Source: Tyzzerella sp. (GTDB lineage: Bacteria > Bacillota > Clostridia > Lachnospirales > Lachnospiraceae). From it: 64,000 nucleotides of DNA. The first letter of the stretch is position 1, and each line of letters begins with the position of its first letter. The notes below the pieces were generated by a model. That model saw only the letters and a program-made list of their open reading frames with translations. It was not told where the DNA came from and searched no databases. A program made the translations under genes and the position numbers. The DNA lies in the NCBI GenBank assembly GCA_017416155.1, contig JAFQDE010000005.1:1-64000 (forward strand), given 5' to 3'. This document shows positions 50,045 through 59,018 of this stretch, one piece after another.

Positions 50045-52609
50045 CTATTTTCTACCACAACACTGTTTGTATTTCTTTCCGCTACCACATGGGCATGGAT
50101 CATTTGGATACACCTTTTTCTCCTCACGTTTCTTCGGAGCTCTCGCAAGGCTTTCATCCTTGTTCGTTCCGGTCACTTTCGCAACCTGTTCTCTCTCCAC
50201 CTTCTGCTCCAGGCGAACATGCATTAACATGCGAACAGTGTCTGCTGCAATTGCCTCTGTCATCTCACCAAACATCTCATATCCGAGCATCTTGTATTCC
50301 ACAAGCGGATTCTTCTGTCCATATGACTGAAGGCCGATGCCTTGACGGAGTTGATCCATATCGTCGATGTGGTCCATCCATTTTCTATCGATTACTTTCA
50401 ACAGAATGACTCGCTCAATTTCACGAATCTGCTCTTCTTCAAATTCCGCTTCTTTCTCTTCATATTTGGAAGCTGCACGCTCCATGAGCATCTCTTTCAT
50501 TTTCTTCTGAGACATACCCTCAACTTCTTCCAAAATTACCGGTTCAAAGTCAAGCGATGCAACAAGTTCTTTGTTAAGACCGTCCAAATCCCAATCATCT
50601 GCCTTCACCTCAGGAGATGCTGCGCGGTCCACCGCCTTAGCCACAAATTCTTGTGCCATGTTATAGATAACATCGCGCATACTCTCGCCGTCAAGTACAC
50701 GACGTCTCTCTTCGTAAATGATTTCTCTCTGCTCGTTCATAACCTGATCGTACTCAAGCAGATTCTTACGAATACCAAAGTTGTTATTCTCAATCTTCTT
50801 CTGAGCAGTCTCAATCGCATTTGATAACATCTTGTGTTCAATCTGCTCTCCGTCTGCCACGCCGAGTGCATTGAATACACCCATCAGTCTGTCAGAACCG
50901 AAGAGTCTCATCAGGTCGTCTTCCAAAGAAATGTAGAATCTGGATTCACCAGGATCACCCTGACGTCCGGAACGACCACGGAGCTGATTGTCAATACGTC
51001 TGGATTCATGACGCTCTGTACCGATAATCTTAAGACCACCGGCCGCTCTTGCTTCATCATCCAATTTAATATCGGTACCACGACCTGCCATGTTCGTAGC
51101 AATCGTCACTGCACCATGCACACCTGCCTGTGCTACAATCTCAGCTTCCATCGCATGGAATTTCGCATTCAATACATTGTGCTTAATACCACGTTTCTTG
51201 AGAAGTCTACTGAGAAGTTCCGAAGTCTCAATCGTAATTGTACCGACAAGTACCGGTTGTCCCTTCTCATTCGCTCTTACCACTTCATCTACCACTGCAA
51301 GGTATTTTTCCTTCTGTGTCTTATAAACAGCATCATCAAGGTCCACTCTCTGTACCGGAACGTTGGTTGGAACCTCTACAACGTCCATTCCATAGATATC
51401 ACGGAATTCCTGTTCCTCAGTAAGAGCAGTACCTGTCATACCACATTTCTTTTCAAATTTATTAAACAAGTTCTGGAACGTGATGGTTGCAAGCGTCTTG
51501 CTCTCACGTTTTACCTTCACGTGTTCTTTTGCTTCAATTGCCTGATGAAGACCATCTGAATAGCGACGTCCCGGCATAATACGTCCGGTAAATTCATCGA
51601 CAATTAACACTTCTCCGTCTTCGCTTACCACATAATTCTGATCCTTGAACATTAGATTATGTGCGCGAAGTGCCAAGATAATATGATGCTGAATCTCCAA
51701 ATGCTCCGCATCTGCCAGGTTGTCGATATGGAAGAATTCTTCTACCTTCTGTACGCCGTCTGCAGTAAGACTTACCTGCTTGTCCTTTTCATTTACAATA
51801 TAATCTCCGGTCTCTTCAATCTCTTCACCCATAATGGCATCAATCTTAGAGAATTCCTTGCTGGCTTCACCGCGTTTTAACTGTCTTGCAAGTACATCTG
51901 CTGCTTCGTAAAGTTTTGTTGATTTGCCACTCTGTCCTGAAATGATAAGCGGAGTTCTTGCCTCATCAATAAGAACGGAGTCAACCTCATCAATAATCGC
52001 AAATTTAAGGCCTCTTTGTACCAACTGCTCTTTGTAGATAACCATGTTATCTCTCAGATAATCGAAACCGAGTTCGTTGTTTGTTACATAAGTAATATCA
52101 CAATTGTATGCTGCGCGGCGTTCATCGTTTGACATCTCATTCAAAACACAACCTACAGTAAGTCCTAGGAAACGATGAATCTCCCCCATCCACCCGGCAT
52201 CACGGTCTGCAAGATAATCATTGACAGTGACTACATGTACACCTTCACCGGTCAGTGCATTCAAATATGCCGGTAATGTTGATGTCAGCGTCTTACCTTC
52301 ACCCGTTCTCATCTCGGCAATACGTCCTTGGTGCAAAATAATACCACCAATCAACTGTACACGATAATGTTTTTGACCGAGTACTCTCCATGCAGCCTCT
52401 CTGACTACTGCATACGCCTCCGGCAAAATATCATCTAAAGTCTCACCATTTACAAGTCTTTCTTTAAATTCGACTGTTTTATGCTTCAATTCTTCGTCTG
52501 AAAGCGCCTGCATCTGTTCATCTAAGGCTTCGATTTTATCTGCAATCGGACGAATTCTTTTTAATTCATTTTCACTGTGTGTTCCAAATATTTTTTCAAT
52601 TAACTTCAT
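50045..52609 (-). CDS. secA: Preprotein translocase ATPase SecA
   Basis: 854 residues from the ATG at 52609 ([18 protein letters not shown]), with AAGGAG upstream. Walker A lies in [13 protein letters not shown]-type motif in [24 protein letters not shown] and [14 protein letters not shown] follow. The C-terminal zinc tail [16 protein letters not shown] is present, as in SecB/phospholipid-binding SecA. It drives export of the many signal-peptide proteins through SecYEG. Confidence 0.98.
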   Translation of the reverse strand: MKLIEKIFGTHSENELKRIRPIADKIEALDEQMQALSDEELKHKTVEFKERLVNGETLDDILPEAYAVVREAAWRVLGQKHYRVQLIGGIILHQGRIAEMRTGEGKTLTSTLPAYLNALTGEGVHVVTVNDYLADRDAGWMGEIHRFLGLTVGCVLNEMSNDERRAAYNCDITYVTNNELGFDYLRDNMVIYKEQLVQRGLKFAIIDEVDSVLIDEARTPLIISGQSGKSTKLYEAADVLARQLKRGEASKEFSKIDAIMGEEIEETGDYIVNEKDKQVSLTADGVQKVEEFFHIDNLADAEHLEIQHHIILALRAHNLMFKDQNYVVSEDGEVLIVDEFTGRIMPGRRYSDGLHQAIEAKEHVKVKRESKTLATITFQNLFNKFEKKCGMTGTALTEEQEFRDIYGMDVVEVPTNVPVQRVDLDDAVYKTQKEKYLAVVDEVVRANEKGQPVLVGTITIETSELLSRLLKKRGIKHNVLNAKFHAMEAEIVAQAGVHGAVTIATNMAGRGTDIKLDDEARAAGGLKIIGTERHESRRIDNQLRGRSGRQGDPGESRFYISLEDDLMRLFGSDRLMGVFNALGVADGEQIEHKMLSNAIETAQKKIENNNFGIRKNLLEYDQVMNEQREIIYEERRRVLDGESMRDVIYNMAQEFVAKAVDRAASPEVKADDWDLDGLNKELVASLDFEPVILEEVEGMSQKKMKEMLMERAASKYEEKEAEFEEEQIREIERVILLKVIDRKWMDHIDDMDQLRQGIGLQSYGQKNPLVEYKMLGYEMFGEMTEAIAADTVRMLMHVRLEQKVEREQVAKVTGTNKDESLARAPKKREEKKVYPNDPCPCGSGKKYKQCCGRK

Positions 52610-52693
52610 TCTTAACTCCTTGTTTTCCAAAATTTACTGTAAATTTCATTTTAACACTTTATCCCGTTTTGTTCAACTAAGTTTAGAGATTCT

Positions 52694-53563
52694 TTATACA
52701 AACTCCAACATTTCCTTCGTAATCTGTTTAAAGAATTCAGCACTCCAAAGTTCAAGCGATGACGTGTCACGGACAAACGGCAGCACATCCTGCTTTGCAT
52801 CATCATAATCAATCACATCAAATCTATCATATAGAATGTTTCTTACCATTTCTTCATCACATACTTGTTCCGCATTGATGTATTCTGATTGCAACAATCT
52901 TTCCCTCAAATGTAATAGGTTTAATTTTGCTCCTTGCGATAAATAAAATACATAATCGTAAAGGTCTCTCCCTTTCACTCTGTTCTGCCATGAGCGGCAA
53001 ATCACCGCATGTATCTTTCCCGCAAATAAGGATGGCATATCATAGAGATTCACCTCATATGGAGCTGGAAGTAGTCGGTATCTATGTTCAAAAGTCGCAT
53101 ATTGGGGAGGATTCACATCTATCTCGAACTTAATCTTAATAAGTTCATTTGCAGTCACACTCCCTGATATATTTTTATCTTCATAAAACATGAGTAAATG
53201 TTCTTTTGTGTTTCCCTTTAAAAACGCAGAACGAATATTAGAATCCTTCGTCTTTACTTTCTCAGAAACTGTCATATTAAGCCCAAATGAACGAACCTCT
53301 TTTTCTAATATTGGAAAGAATGACGTTAAATCAAAATCTGGGTTCTCAGTCATCAAGGAAAAATCCAAATCCTCAGAAAACCTGTCTAATCCATAGAATA
53401 TGCGAAGTGCTGTCCCTCCATAAAATGCCGCATATTTAAAAAAACTTGCACGCGCAAGACCACAGAGAACAATTTCTTGAATGATTTCTTTTACCGCATT
53501 TTTCTTATCGTAAATGGTTTCCACATTGTACTTCTTCAACATTTGTTCTAACATGTGATTCAC
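52694..53563 (-). CDS. abiEii: AbiEii-type nucleotidyltransferase toxin
   Basis: 289 residues from the GTG at 53563, which overlaps the antitoxin stop as TAGTG and lies seven bases after GGAGG. The nucleotidyltransferase core reads GGTALRIFYGLDRFSEDLDFSL, containing the glycine motif and DxD metal ligands; conserved helices follow (FAGKIHAVICRSWQNRVKGRDLYDYVFYL). AbiEii/AbiGii-type toxins transfer nucleotides to targets, blocking growth on phage infection. Second gene of a type IV toxin-antitoxin pair, so translation is coupled to the antitoxin. Confidence 0.9.
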   Translation of the reverse strand: MNHMLEQMLKKYNVETIYDKKNAVKEIIQEIVLCGLARASFFKYAAFYGGTALRIFYGLDRFSEDLDFSLMTENPDFDLTSFFPILEKEVRSFGLNMTVSEKVKTKDSNIRSAFLKGNTKEHLLMFYEDKNISGSVTANELIKIKFEIDVNPPQYATFEHRYRLLPAPYEVNLYDMPSLFAGKIHAVICRSWQNRVKGRDLYDYVFYLSQGAKLNLLHLRERLLQSEYINAEQVCDEEMVRNILYDRFDVIDYDDAKQDVLPFVRDTSSLELWSAEFFKQITKEMLEFV

Positions 53564-54147
53564 TAAAAACACCTCCTCACATATTGTGCTAAAAGAGTGA
53601 CATTCGTTGAATGATATACTTCAGCCAATTCCATAATATCATTTTTATTCATCCGCAAAAACTCCGTCTCGTCAATCCTCAAGTCATCAAACAGTAATTC
53701 CTCTAACTCTTTTCGATTGCGAACCGGTTTCACACTATAGAGTTTGTCACACAACGCCTTTTCCGGAGATGCAATATAATAAGCATAATTCCCCTCTTCT
53801 TTTACCTGTACTCCCAGATAGAAAACCTGTGTCGGTACATCCTGATAAGTAAACAGTCCAAATGGTGTGTCATACTGTTTCTTTTTCTTTTTTTCAAATG
53901 TAGCAGACGTAAAGGCATAAACTGCCTCCGGAATTAATCCATGAATTCCCAATGCAAAATCAAAAGAAAGATATGACGGACCATAGATGCTTCCTGCAAG
54001 CAAATATCCCGGTGTTGAAGAATCGGTTTCGTAAAGTCCTTTTACAATCGGAACTAATTCTTTTGCTTGTACCATACGACCAATCTTATTATTGGGACTG
54101 GCATAAGTATTCAATTCTTCTAATAACATATTCGTCGTTTTTATCAT
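53563..54147 (-). CDS. abiEi: AbiEi-type antitoxin and autorepressor
   Basis: 194 residues; GAGGTG precedes the ATG. The N-terminal winged-helix part (AKELVPIVKGLYET) is followed by the AbiEi C-terminal domain (GSIYGPSYLSFDFALGIHGLIPEAVYAFTSAT, YYIASPEKALCDKLY). Type IV antitoxins act without binding the toxin and repress their own promoter by binding inverted repeats. A 9-bp repeat pair flanks this promoter. Confidence 0.9.
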   Translation of the reverse strand: MIKTTNMLLEELNTYASPNNKIGRMVQAKELVPIVKGLYETDSSTPGYLLAGSIYGPSYLSFDFALGIHGLIPEAVYAFTSATFEKKKKKQYDTPFGLFTYQDVPTQVFYLGVQVKEEGNYAYYIASPEKALCDKLYSVKPVRNRKELEELLFDDLRIDETEFLRMNKNDIMELAEVYHSTNVTLLAQYVRRCF

Positions 54148-54195
54148 ATTTTCACCTCTAAATGTAATAATATTAAATTATGTGGTGAAAATCAA
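54148..54195 (-). promoter_or_regulatory. abiE promoter with 9-bp inverted-repeat operator
   Basis: TTGATT at 54195-54190, a 17-bp spacer and TATTAT at 54172-54167. Perfect inverted repeats ATTTTCACC (54148-54156) and GGTGAAAAT (54184-54192) flank the -10. One arm overlaps the -35 and the other contains the ribosome site, so AbiEi binding could block initiation. Confidence 0.7.
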
Positions 54196-54212
54196 GCACT
54201 TATACATCATTT

Positions 54213-54980
54213 TTATAATTTTCTTATAATATTATACGGAATTTTACCGCCAAATAAATCCAATGCACTTCCTATTGTAAAATCCAGTTTAGCACCACTG
54301 ACTTTTTCGAACTCTTTTAGATCCTCGATGCTTCCGATTCCACCTGCATATGTAATCGGAATCTTGTTCCAATCTGCAAGAATCTTGACTAGTTCCAATT
54401 CCACTCCGGAGGATTTTCCTTCTACGTCCACACCGTGAACCAAGAACTCATCACAATACTCCGCGAGGGTTGTTAGAAGGTCTTCATCTACTATTACATT
54501 GGTAAACGTCTGCCATCTGTCCGTCACCACATAGTACTTCCCGTCCTTCCTGCGGCAGCTGAGGTCTAACACCACATGCTCTTTTCCTACTGCCTCTACC
54601 AGTTTCTTCAGATTCTCCCAGTGAATTTCTCCGTCTTTGAACACATACGATGTTACAATGACATGACTGGCACCTGCTTCTATGTACTCCTTCGCATTTT
54701 CTGCCGTGATGCCTCCGCCAATCTGCAATCCGCTCGGGTAGGTTCGAAGTGCGAGAATTGCCTGCTCCTTTGTCGCCTCATAATACTCCGATATCTTAGA
54801 ATTGAGCACAATAATATGTCCTCCCACAAGTCCGTCCTTCTTATAGGTTGCGGCATAAAAGTCGGCATTATAATCAGAGGCAAAATTCGTGATTGCCTGA
54901 TTTCCCTCGTCCTTTAACGAACCGCCTACAATCTGTTTTACTTTTCCGTTATGAATGTCAATACATGGTCTGAATTTCAT
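54213..54980 (-). CDS. hisA: HisA-type isomerase of the eukaryotic (His6) class
   Basis: 255 residues, a TIM barrel starting MKFRPCIDIHNGKVKQIVGG. The phosphate-binding loops are LQIGGGITAENA and YAGGIGSIEDL, and the catalytic Asp is in the first strand (CIDIHNG). The segments DGLVGGHIIVL, VVLDLSCRRKDGKYYVVTDRWQTFTN and FLVHGVDVEGKSSGVE resemble the fungal/plant His6 form more than bacterial HisA. It isomerises ProFAR in histidine synthesis. It stands alone, away from any his operon. Confidence 0.85.
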   Translation of the reverse strand: MKFRPCIDIHNGKVKQIVGGSLKDEGNQAITNFASDYNADFYAATYKKDGLVGGHIIVLNSKISEYYEATKEQAILALRTYPSGLQIGGGITAENAKEYIEAGASHVIVTSYVFKDGEIHWENLKKLVEAVGKEHVVLDLSCRRKDGKYYVVTDRWQTFTNVIVDEDLLTTLAEYCDEFLVHGVDVEGKSSGVELELVKILADWNKIPITYAGGIGSIEDLKEFEKVSGAKLDFTIGSALDLFGGKIPYNIIRKL

Positions 54981-55039
54981 GGTTTTCTCCGTTTCGCAAA
55001 AATATGTATTAGTATAACACTTTTTGGGGTAGAATGCAA

Positions 55040-55071
55040 AAAAATACGATGCAACCGATTTGGTTACATCG
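55040..55071 (-). terminator. Terminator of the small lipoprotein gene
   Basis: Stem CGATGCAACC with GGTTACATCG (one mismatch), followed by ATTTTTTTGC on the minus strand, 8 bases after the stop. Confidence 0.85.
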
Positions 55072-55078
55072 CAATTTT

Positions 55079-55438
55079 TTATCTTCCCCCGTTGCTTGTT
55101 CCACCAACGTTTGTTCCGTTATTGTTGTTACCTGTTGTACCATTTGTATTGTTGTTACCATTTCCTGTCATATCGTCTGTGATGTTTTCTACACCGTTTC
55201 CAATATCGTCAATTGCATTTCCTGCAGCATTTCCGATGTCATCCACTACTCCACCGTTTCCATTTTCCTTATTGTCTGTACCATCTGTCACATCATTGTT
55301 GTTTCTATCCTTCTGTTCTGTCTGTGTGTTATTAGCCGCATCATCACCTGCATTATCGTTTACATTACCACATGCTGTTGTTGCGAGAACCACTCCTACA
55401 CATAACATTGCTAAAATTGCTTTTTTCCACTTTTTCAT
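55079..55438 (-). CDS. Low-complexity Asn/Gly/Thr-rich lipoprotein
   Basis: 119 residues. Signal peptide with lipobox TTAC (Cys23), then an almost wholly disordered tail of Asn, Gly, Asp and Thr. In the middle short repeats alternate with Ile (VDDIGNAAGNAIDDIGNGVENITDDMTGNG), suggestive of a small amphipathic segment. No family recognised; similar short Asn/Gly lipoproteins are common in Clostridia. Function unknown. Confidence 0.75.
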   Translation of the reverse strand: MKKWKKAILAMLCVGVVLATTACGNVNDNAGDDAANNTQTEQKDRNNNDVTDGTDNKENGNGGVVDDIGNAAGNAIDDIGNGVENITDDMTGNGNNNTNGTTGNNNNGTNVGGTSNGGR

Positions 55439-55862
55439 GTTTGTCTCCCTTTCATGTACAAAAATATCATTTTTAAGAATTGCTTCTTGACTTTATTATT
55501 AACATTTCATGCAAATATATACTTTTATTTTGTATGACAGGAATATTACATATTTTTATTAAATTAAACAAACTTTCTGGGTATAGAAAATTTCAAAGTT
55601 GATTCCATACCCAGAAACAAGCAATAGCACAAGTAAAATGACATGTTTAAACAAAAAAGTTTCTATAAAACTGTATAATCCTCTTCTTTATACCCACGAA
55701 ATCTGAAAAGCATGGGTATTAAAAGCAAGTTATAAGCAACCTATAGATACTAACAGCAATTTTTGTATGTTTTTATTATTTTCAATAAGATTTGTGGGTA
55801 CAAACCATGTCATACGACCACGCTATACCCAGCCACGAGAATTATTAGCTTTATGCCACCTC
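55439..55862. other. Non-coding region with three TGGGTA inverted-repeat pairs
   Basis: No credible CDS is seen. Three pairs occur. An 11-bp pair TTTCTGGGTAT/ATACCCAGAAA lies at 55574-55617. ATACCCA/TGGGTAT lies at 55690-55719. TGGGTA/TACCCA lies at 55795-55831. The centre-to-centre spacing within a pair is 24-29 bases. They may be regulator sites or RNA hairpins. Confidence 0.6.
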
Positions 55863-55897
55863 ACAAAAAAGCTTACCGCGAACCGCGATAAGCTTTT
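55862..55897 (-). terminator. dapB terminator
   Basis: A long stem (AAAAGCTTA and CGCG arms with one mismatch) and TTTTTTG on the minus strand, directly after the dapB stop. Confidence 0.9.
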
Positions 55898-55900
55898 CAT

Positions 55901-56659
55901 TTAAAATTGAATAACATCCTGCATACCATACAATCCGGCACATTTTCCTTTTAGGAACTTTCCTGCCTCTACTGCACCTTTTGCAAATACTGCTTTTGAA
56001 TGTGCAGTATGCTTGAACTCTATCACTTCGTCTTCTCCTGCATAAATGACTTGATGTTCTCCGACAATGGTTCCGCCACGAACTGCCGAGATTCCAATCT
56101 CTTTCTTGTCGCGTTTTTGACGAACCTGACTTCTGTCATAAATGTATGTATACTCATCATTCATTGAAGCATTGATGGAATCTGCCAATGCAAGCGCTGT
56201 TCCGCTCGGTGCATCCACCTTCTGATTGTGATGTTTCTCTACAATCTCAATATCGAATCCTGCCGGGGCAAGAATCTTCGTTGCATCCTGCAAAAGCTTC
56301 AAGAGCATATTCACACCAAGAGACATATTTGCAGATTTTAAAACTGCAACCTTCTTGCTTGCTTCTTGGATCTTAACCAATTGTTCTTCAGACAACCCCG
56401 TTGTGCATAGTACAACCGGAACTTGTTTTTCTACACAATAGTCTAACAAACTATCTACTGCTACAGCGTTTGAGAAATCAATCACAACATCTGCTTCTAC
56501 ATCACATTTATCAATCGATTCAAATACAGGATATTCATTCGCAATACCCATATACTTGTCAATTCCTGCTACAATCTCTGCATTCGCATCTTCTTTTACT
56601 ATCTTTGTAATGACCTGCCCCATCTTACCGTTGCAGCCATGCATAATCATCTTTACCAT
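55901..56659 (-). CDS. dapB: 4-hydroxy-tetrahydrodipicolinate reductase
   Basis: 252 residues. The Rossmann motif MHGCNGKMGQ, the catalytic EKHHNQKVDAPSGTAL and the C-terminal FAKGAVEAGKFL are conserved. It reduces HTPA to tetrahydrodipicolinate for diaminopimelate and lysine, so it also feeds cell-wall and dipicolinate synthesis. It follows dapA by nine bases. Confidence 0.96.
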   Translation of the reverse strand: MVKMIMHGCNGKMGQVITKIVKEDANAEIVAGIDKYMGIANEYPVFESIDKCDVEADVVIDFSNAVAVDSLLDYCVEKQVPVVLCTTGLSEEQLVKIQEASKKVAVLKSANMSLGVNMLLKLLQDATKILAPAGFDIEIVEKHHNQKVDAPSGTALALADSINASMNDEYTYIYDRSQVRQKRDKKEIGISAVRGGTIVGEHQVIYAGEDEVIEFKHTAHSKAVFAKGAVEAGKFLKGKCAGLYGMQDVIQF

Positions 56660-56668
56660 TGTTTTATC

Positions 56669-57553
56669 CTAAATTAAACCGAATTCTTTCATTGCTTTCG
56701 CAAGTTTTTCAGTATTTCCTTCCGTCAATTCTGTCAGTGGCATACGAAGCGGACCTGCATCGATTCCCATCAGTTGCATTGCCTTCTTCACCGGAATCGG
56801 ATTCACTTCACTAAACAATTCATTAATAAGAGGAAGCGCTCTTAACTGTAACTCTGCACTGCCTTTTACATCGCCTGTAAGATATTTTTCACAGATGTCG
56901 TGTGTTTCCTGCGGTGCAATATTCGCAAGTACAGAGATAACTCCGAGACCGCCAAGTGACATAAGTGGCACAATCTGGTCATCATTTCCTGAATACAGAT
57001 CAATTTTACCATCTGTCAAACTCATCATCTTGGCAATCTGTGAAATGTTTCCGGATGCCTCTTTGATACCAACAATGTTATCTACATTTTTCACTAAAGA
57101 AGCAGCTGTCTCAGGTAAAATATTTACACCTGTTCTACTTGGTACATTGTACATAATAATCGGAATCTTAACTTCTTTTGCCACTGCTGTATAGTGTGCT
57201 GCCAACCCTGCCTGTGTACATTTGTTATAATAAGGTGTTACAAGCAGAAGCCCATCTGCCCCTACTTCCTCTGCCTCTTTGGAAAGCTCGATTGCAGTGA
57301 ATGTAGCATTTGAGCCTGCCCCTGCAACAACCGGGATACGTCCTTTTGTGAACTCAACTGTTCTTCTGATGCACTCGATATGCTCTGCTTCTGTCATCGT
57401 TGCAGATTCGCCGGTCGTTCCACAGATAACAATACTGTCCGTCCCATTATTGCAATGAAAATCAACGAGTTCTTCTAATTTATCATAATTAATACTTCCA
57501 TCTGCATGAAATGGTGTAACAATTGCTACGCCTGATCCTGTAAAAATAGCCAT
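56669..57553 (-). CDS. dapA: 4-hydroxy-tetrahydrodipicolinate synthase
   Basis: 294 residues, TIM barrel. CGTTGESATMTEAEH, the catalytic Tyr in YNVPSRTG and the Schiff-base Lys in GIKEASGN are visible. It condenses pyruvate with aspartate semialdehyde. First gene of dapA-dapB. Confidence 0.97.
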   Translation of the reverse strand: MAIFTGSGVAIVTPFHADGSINYDKLEELVDFHCNNGTDSIVICGTTGESATMTEAEHIECIRRTVEFTKGRIPVVAGAGSNATFTAIELSKEAEEVGADGLLLVTPYYNKCTQAGLAAHYTAVAKEVKIPIIMYNVPSRTGVNILPETAASLVKNVDNIVGIKEASGNISQIAKMMSLTDGKIDLYSGNDDQIVPLMSLGGLGVISVLANIAPQETHDICEKYLTGDVKGSAELQLRALPLINELFSEVNPIPVKKAMQLMGIDAGPLRMPLTELTEGNTEKLAKAMKEFGLI

Positions 57554-57621
57554 AATTCATCCTCCCAAAAACCATCTTAAACTTTTCTCTTACAGGATTT
57601 TAGCACCATTTACACATTCTG

Positions 57622-58251
57622 TCAATCCAATACACACTCAAGTTTGCTCACAGAAACTTCATATGCAATTCGTTTTTCCGTCTCTGTCTCCGTGAGTTTC
57701 TTCACATACTCACGGCTCTGAATTCTTCCCAAAATCTGTACATGTTCTCCCACTTCAAATCCGGATGCAAATCTTGCGTTGCGTCCCCAACAAATACAAG
57801 GAATATAATCGGATTTTCCGTATGGTCTGTTTACTGCCAAGAGTAAATCCGCAATTTCTCTGCCAAGTGGAGTCTTGCGGTAAATCGGCCTCTTGCATAT
57901 ATAGCCATCCAATAAAATGGTATTTGTTTTTGCTCCGTCAACCTCTTCCTCTACGAAAGAAACTTCTCTTACGAACACAGATAATACCAATCTGTTCTTG
58001 TGTTCCTCATGCTGATTGTAAGAACGGAATTGTCCTGTGACCATAATGTATTCACCGGTATAATCCTGGTGAACATCAATGAGTCGTTCTGAAATCATCA
58101 GTGGAATGCGGTCGTCCGAACTACTGAGGCGCTTTACCAGAACCTCTACCATGTAGAACCCCTCTCCAAACACTTCATGGCTAAATGTAAATTCTGAAGC
58201 CACCTCTCCAATAATAGTTACTTGATTGTTTTCGATAATCTTATCTGACAT
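57622..58251 (-). CDS. Tandem OB-fold single-stranded DNA-binding-like protein
   Basis: 209 residues from the ATG at 58251 (MSDKIIENNQVTIIGEV), after GGGAG. Two OB-fold halves: residues 8-100 (GEVASEFTFSHEVFGEGFYMVEVLVKRLS...YIMVTGQFRSYN) and 112-208 (ILLDGYICKRPIYRKTPLGREIADLLLAVNR...ARFASGFEVGEHVQILGRIQSREYVK). The second half carries typical SSB features. The normal essential SSB is a single OB fold with an acidic tip, which is missing here, so this is probably a specialised paralogue. Alone, not beside rpsF/rpsR. Confidence 0.78.
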   Translation of the reverse strand: MSDKIIENNQVTIIGEVASEFTFSHEVFGEGFYMVEVLVKRLSSSDDRIPLMISERLIDVHQDYTGEYIMVTGQFRSYNQHEEHKNRLVLSVFVREVSFVEEEVDGAKTNTILLDGYICKRPIYRKTPLGREIADLLLAVNRPYGKSDYIPCICWGRNARFASGFEVGEHVQILGRIQSREYVKKLTETETEKRIAYEVSVSKLECVLD

Positions 58252-58377
58252 GAATTTAAAATCTCCCTTCCTCTGTCTTGTACTTTTCATTCAATAAACA
58301 GTGTATGAAGGGAGATTCTAATTTAGAACTTTATATTAAATATTTTTATCTTTTCACAACAATTTAGGTGCTTAAAT

Positions 58378-58908
58378 CTAAAATTCCGGTTCAATCAATC
58401 CGTAAGCGCCATCTTTTCTTTTGTATACTACATTCACTTCGTCTGTCTCAGCATTGCTGAAAACGAAGAAGTTGTGTCCGAGTAATTCCATCTGTACACA
58501 CGCATCTTCCGGAAACATTGGTTTCATTCCAAAACGTTTGGTGCGGACAATCTTGACTTCGCCCTCTTCCAAATCTACTTCTTCATCCATGAATTCTGAT
58601 TGGAACACGCCACCTTCCTGATGCTTGTCTATCAATTTGTTCTTGTACTTGCGAAGTTGACGCTCGATTACTTCCTCTACTAAATCAATGGAAACGTACA
58701 TGTCGTCGCTCACCTGCTCAGAGCGAATGATATTCCCCTTGACCGGAATCGTCACTTCGATTTTCTGACGTTCTTTTTCTACGCTGAGCGTCACGATAAT
58801 CTCTGTTTCAGGAGTGAAATATCTTTCCAGTTTTCCTAACTTTTGCTCAATGTTTGAACGTAAACCCTCTGTTACGTCAATGTTTTTTCCGCTAATAATA
58901 AATCTCAT
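58378..58908 (-). CDS. hpf: Ribosome hibernation promoting factor, long form
   Basis: 176 residues from the ATG at 58908 (MRFIISGKNIDVTEGLR), with AAGGAG upstream. N-terminal HPF/YfiA RNA-binding domain (EQKLGKLERYF, VTLSVEKERQKIEVTIPVKG), a linker, and the C-terminal dimerisation domain (IVRTKRFGMKPMFPEDACVQMELLGHNFFVFSNAETDEVNVVYKRKDGAYGLIEP). The long form makes 100S ribosome dimers in stationary phase. Confidence 0.96.
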   Translation of the reverse strand: MRFIISGKNIDVTEGLRSNIEQKLGKLERYFTPETEIIVTLSVEKERQKIEVTIPVKGNIIRSEQVSDDMYVSIDLVEEVIERQLRKYKNKLIDKHQEGGVFQSEFMDEEVDLEEGEVKIVRTKRFGMKPMFPEDACVQMELLGHNFFVFSNAETDEVNVVYKRKDGAYGLIEPEF

Positions 58909-59018
58909 GCAGTTCAACTCCTTTTATTAAATTTGTATATTCATATTATACATATAATTCGGAGTTTTTGCAATAAAGTTATTGATATTTCACAGATTAT
59001 TAATAAATTAACTGACAA

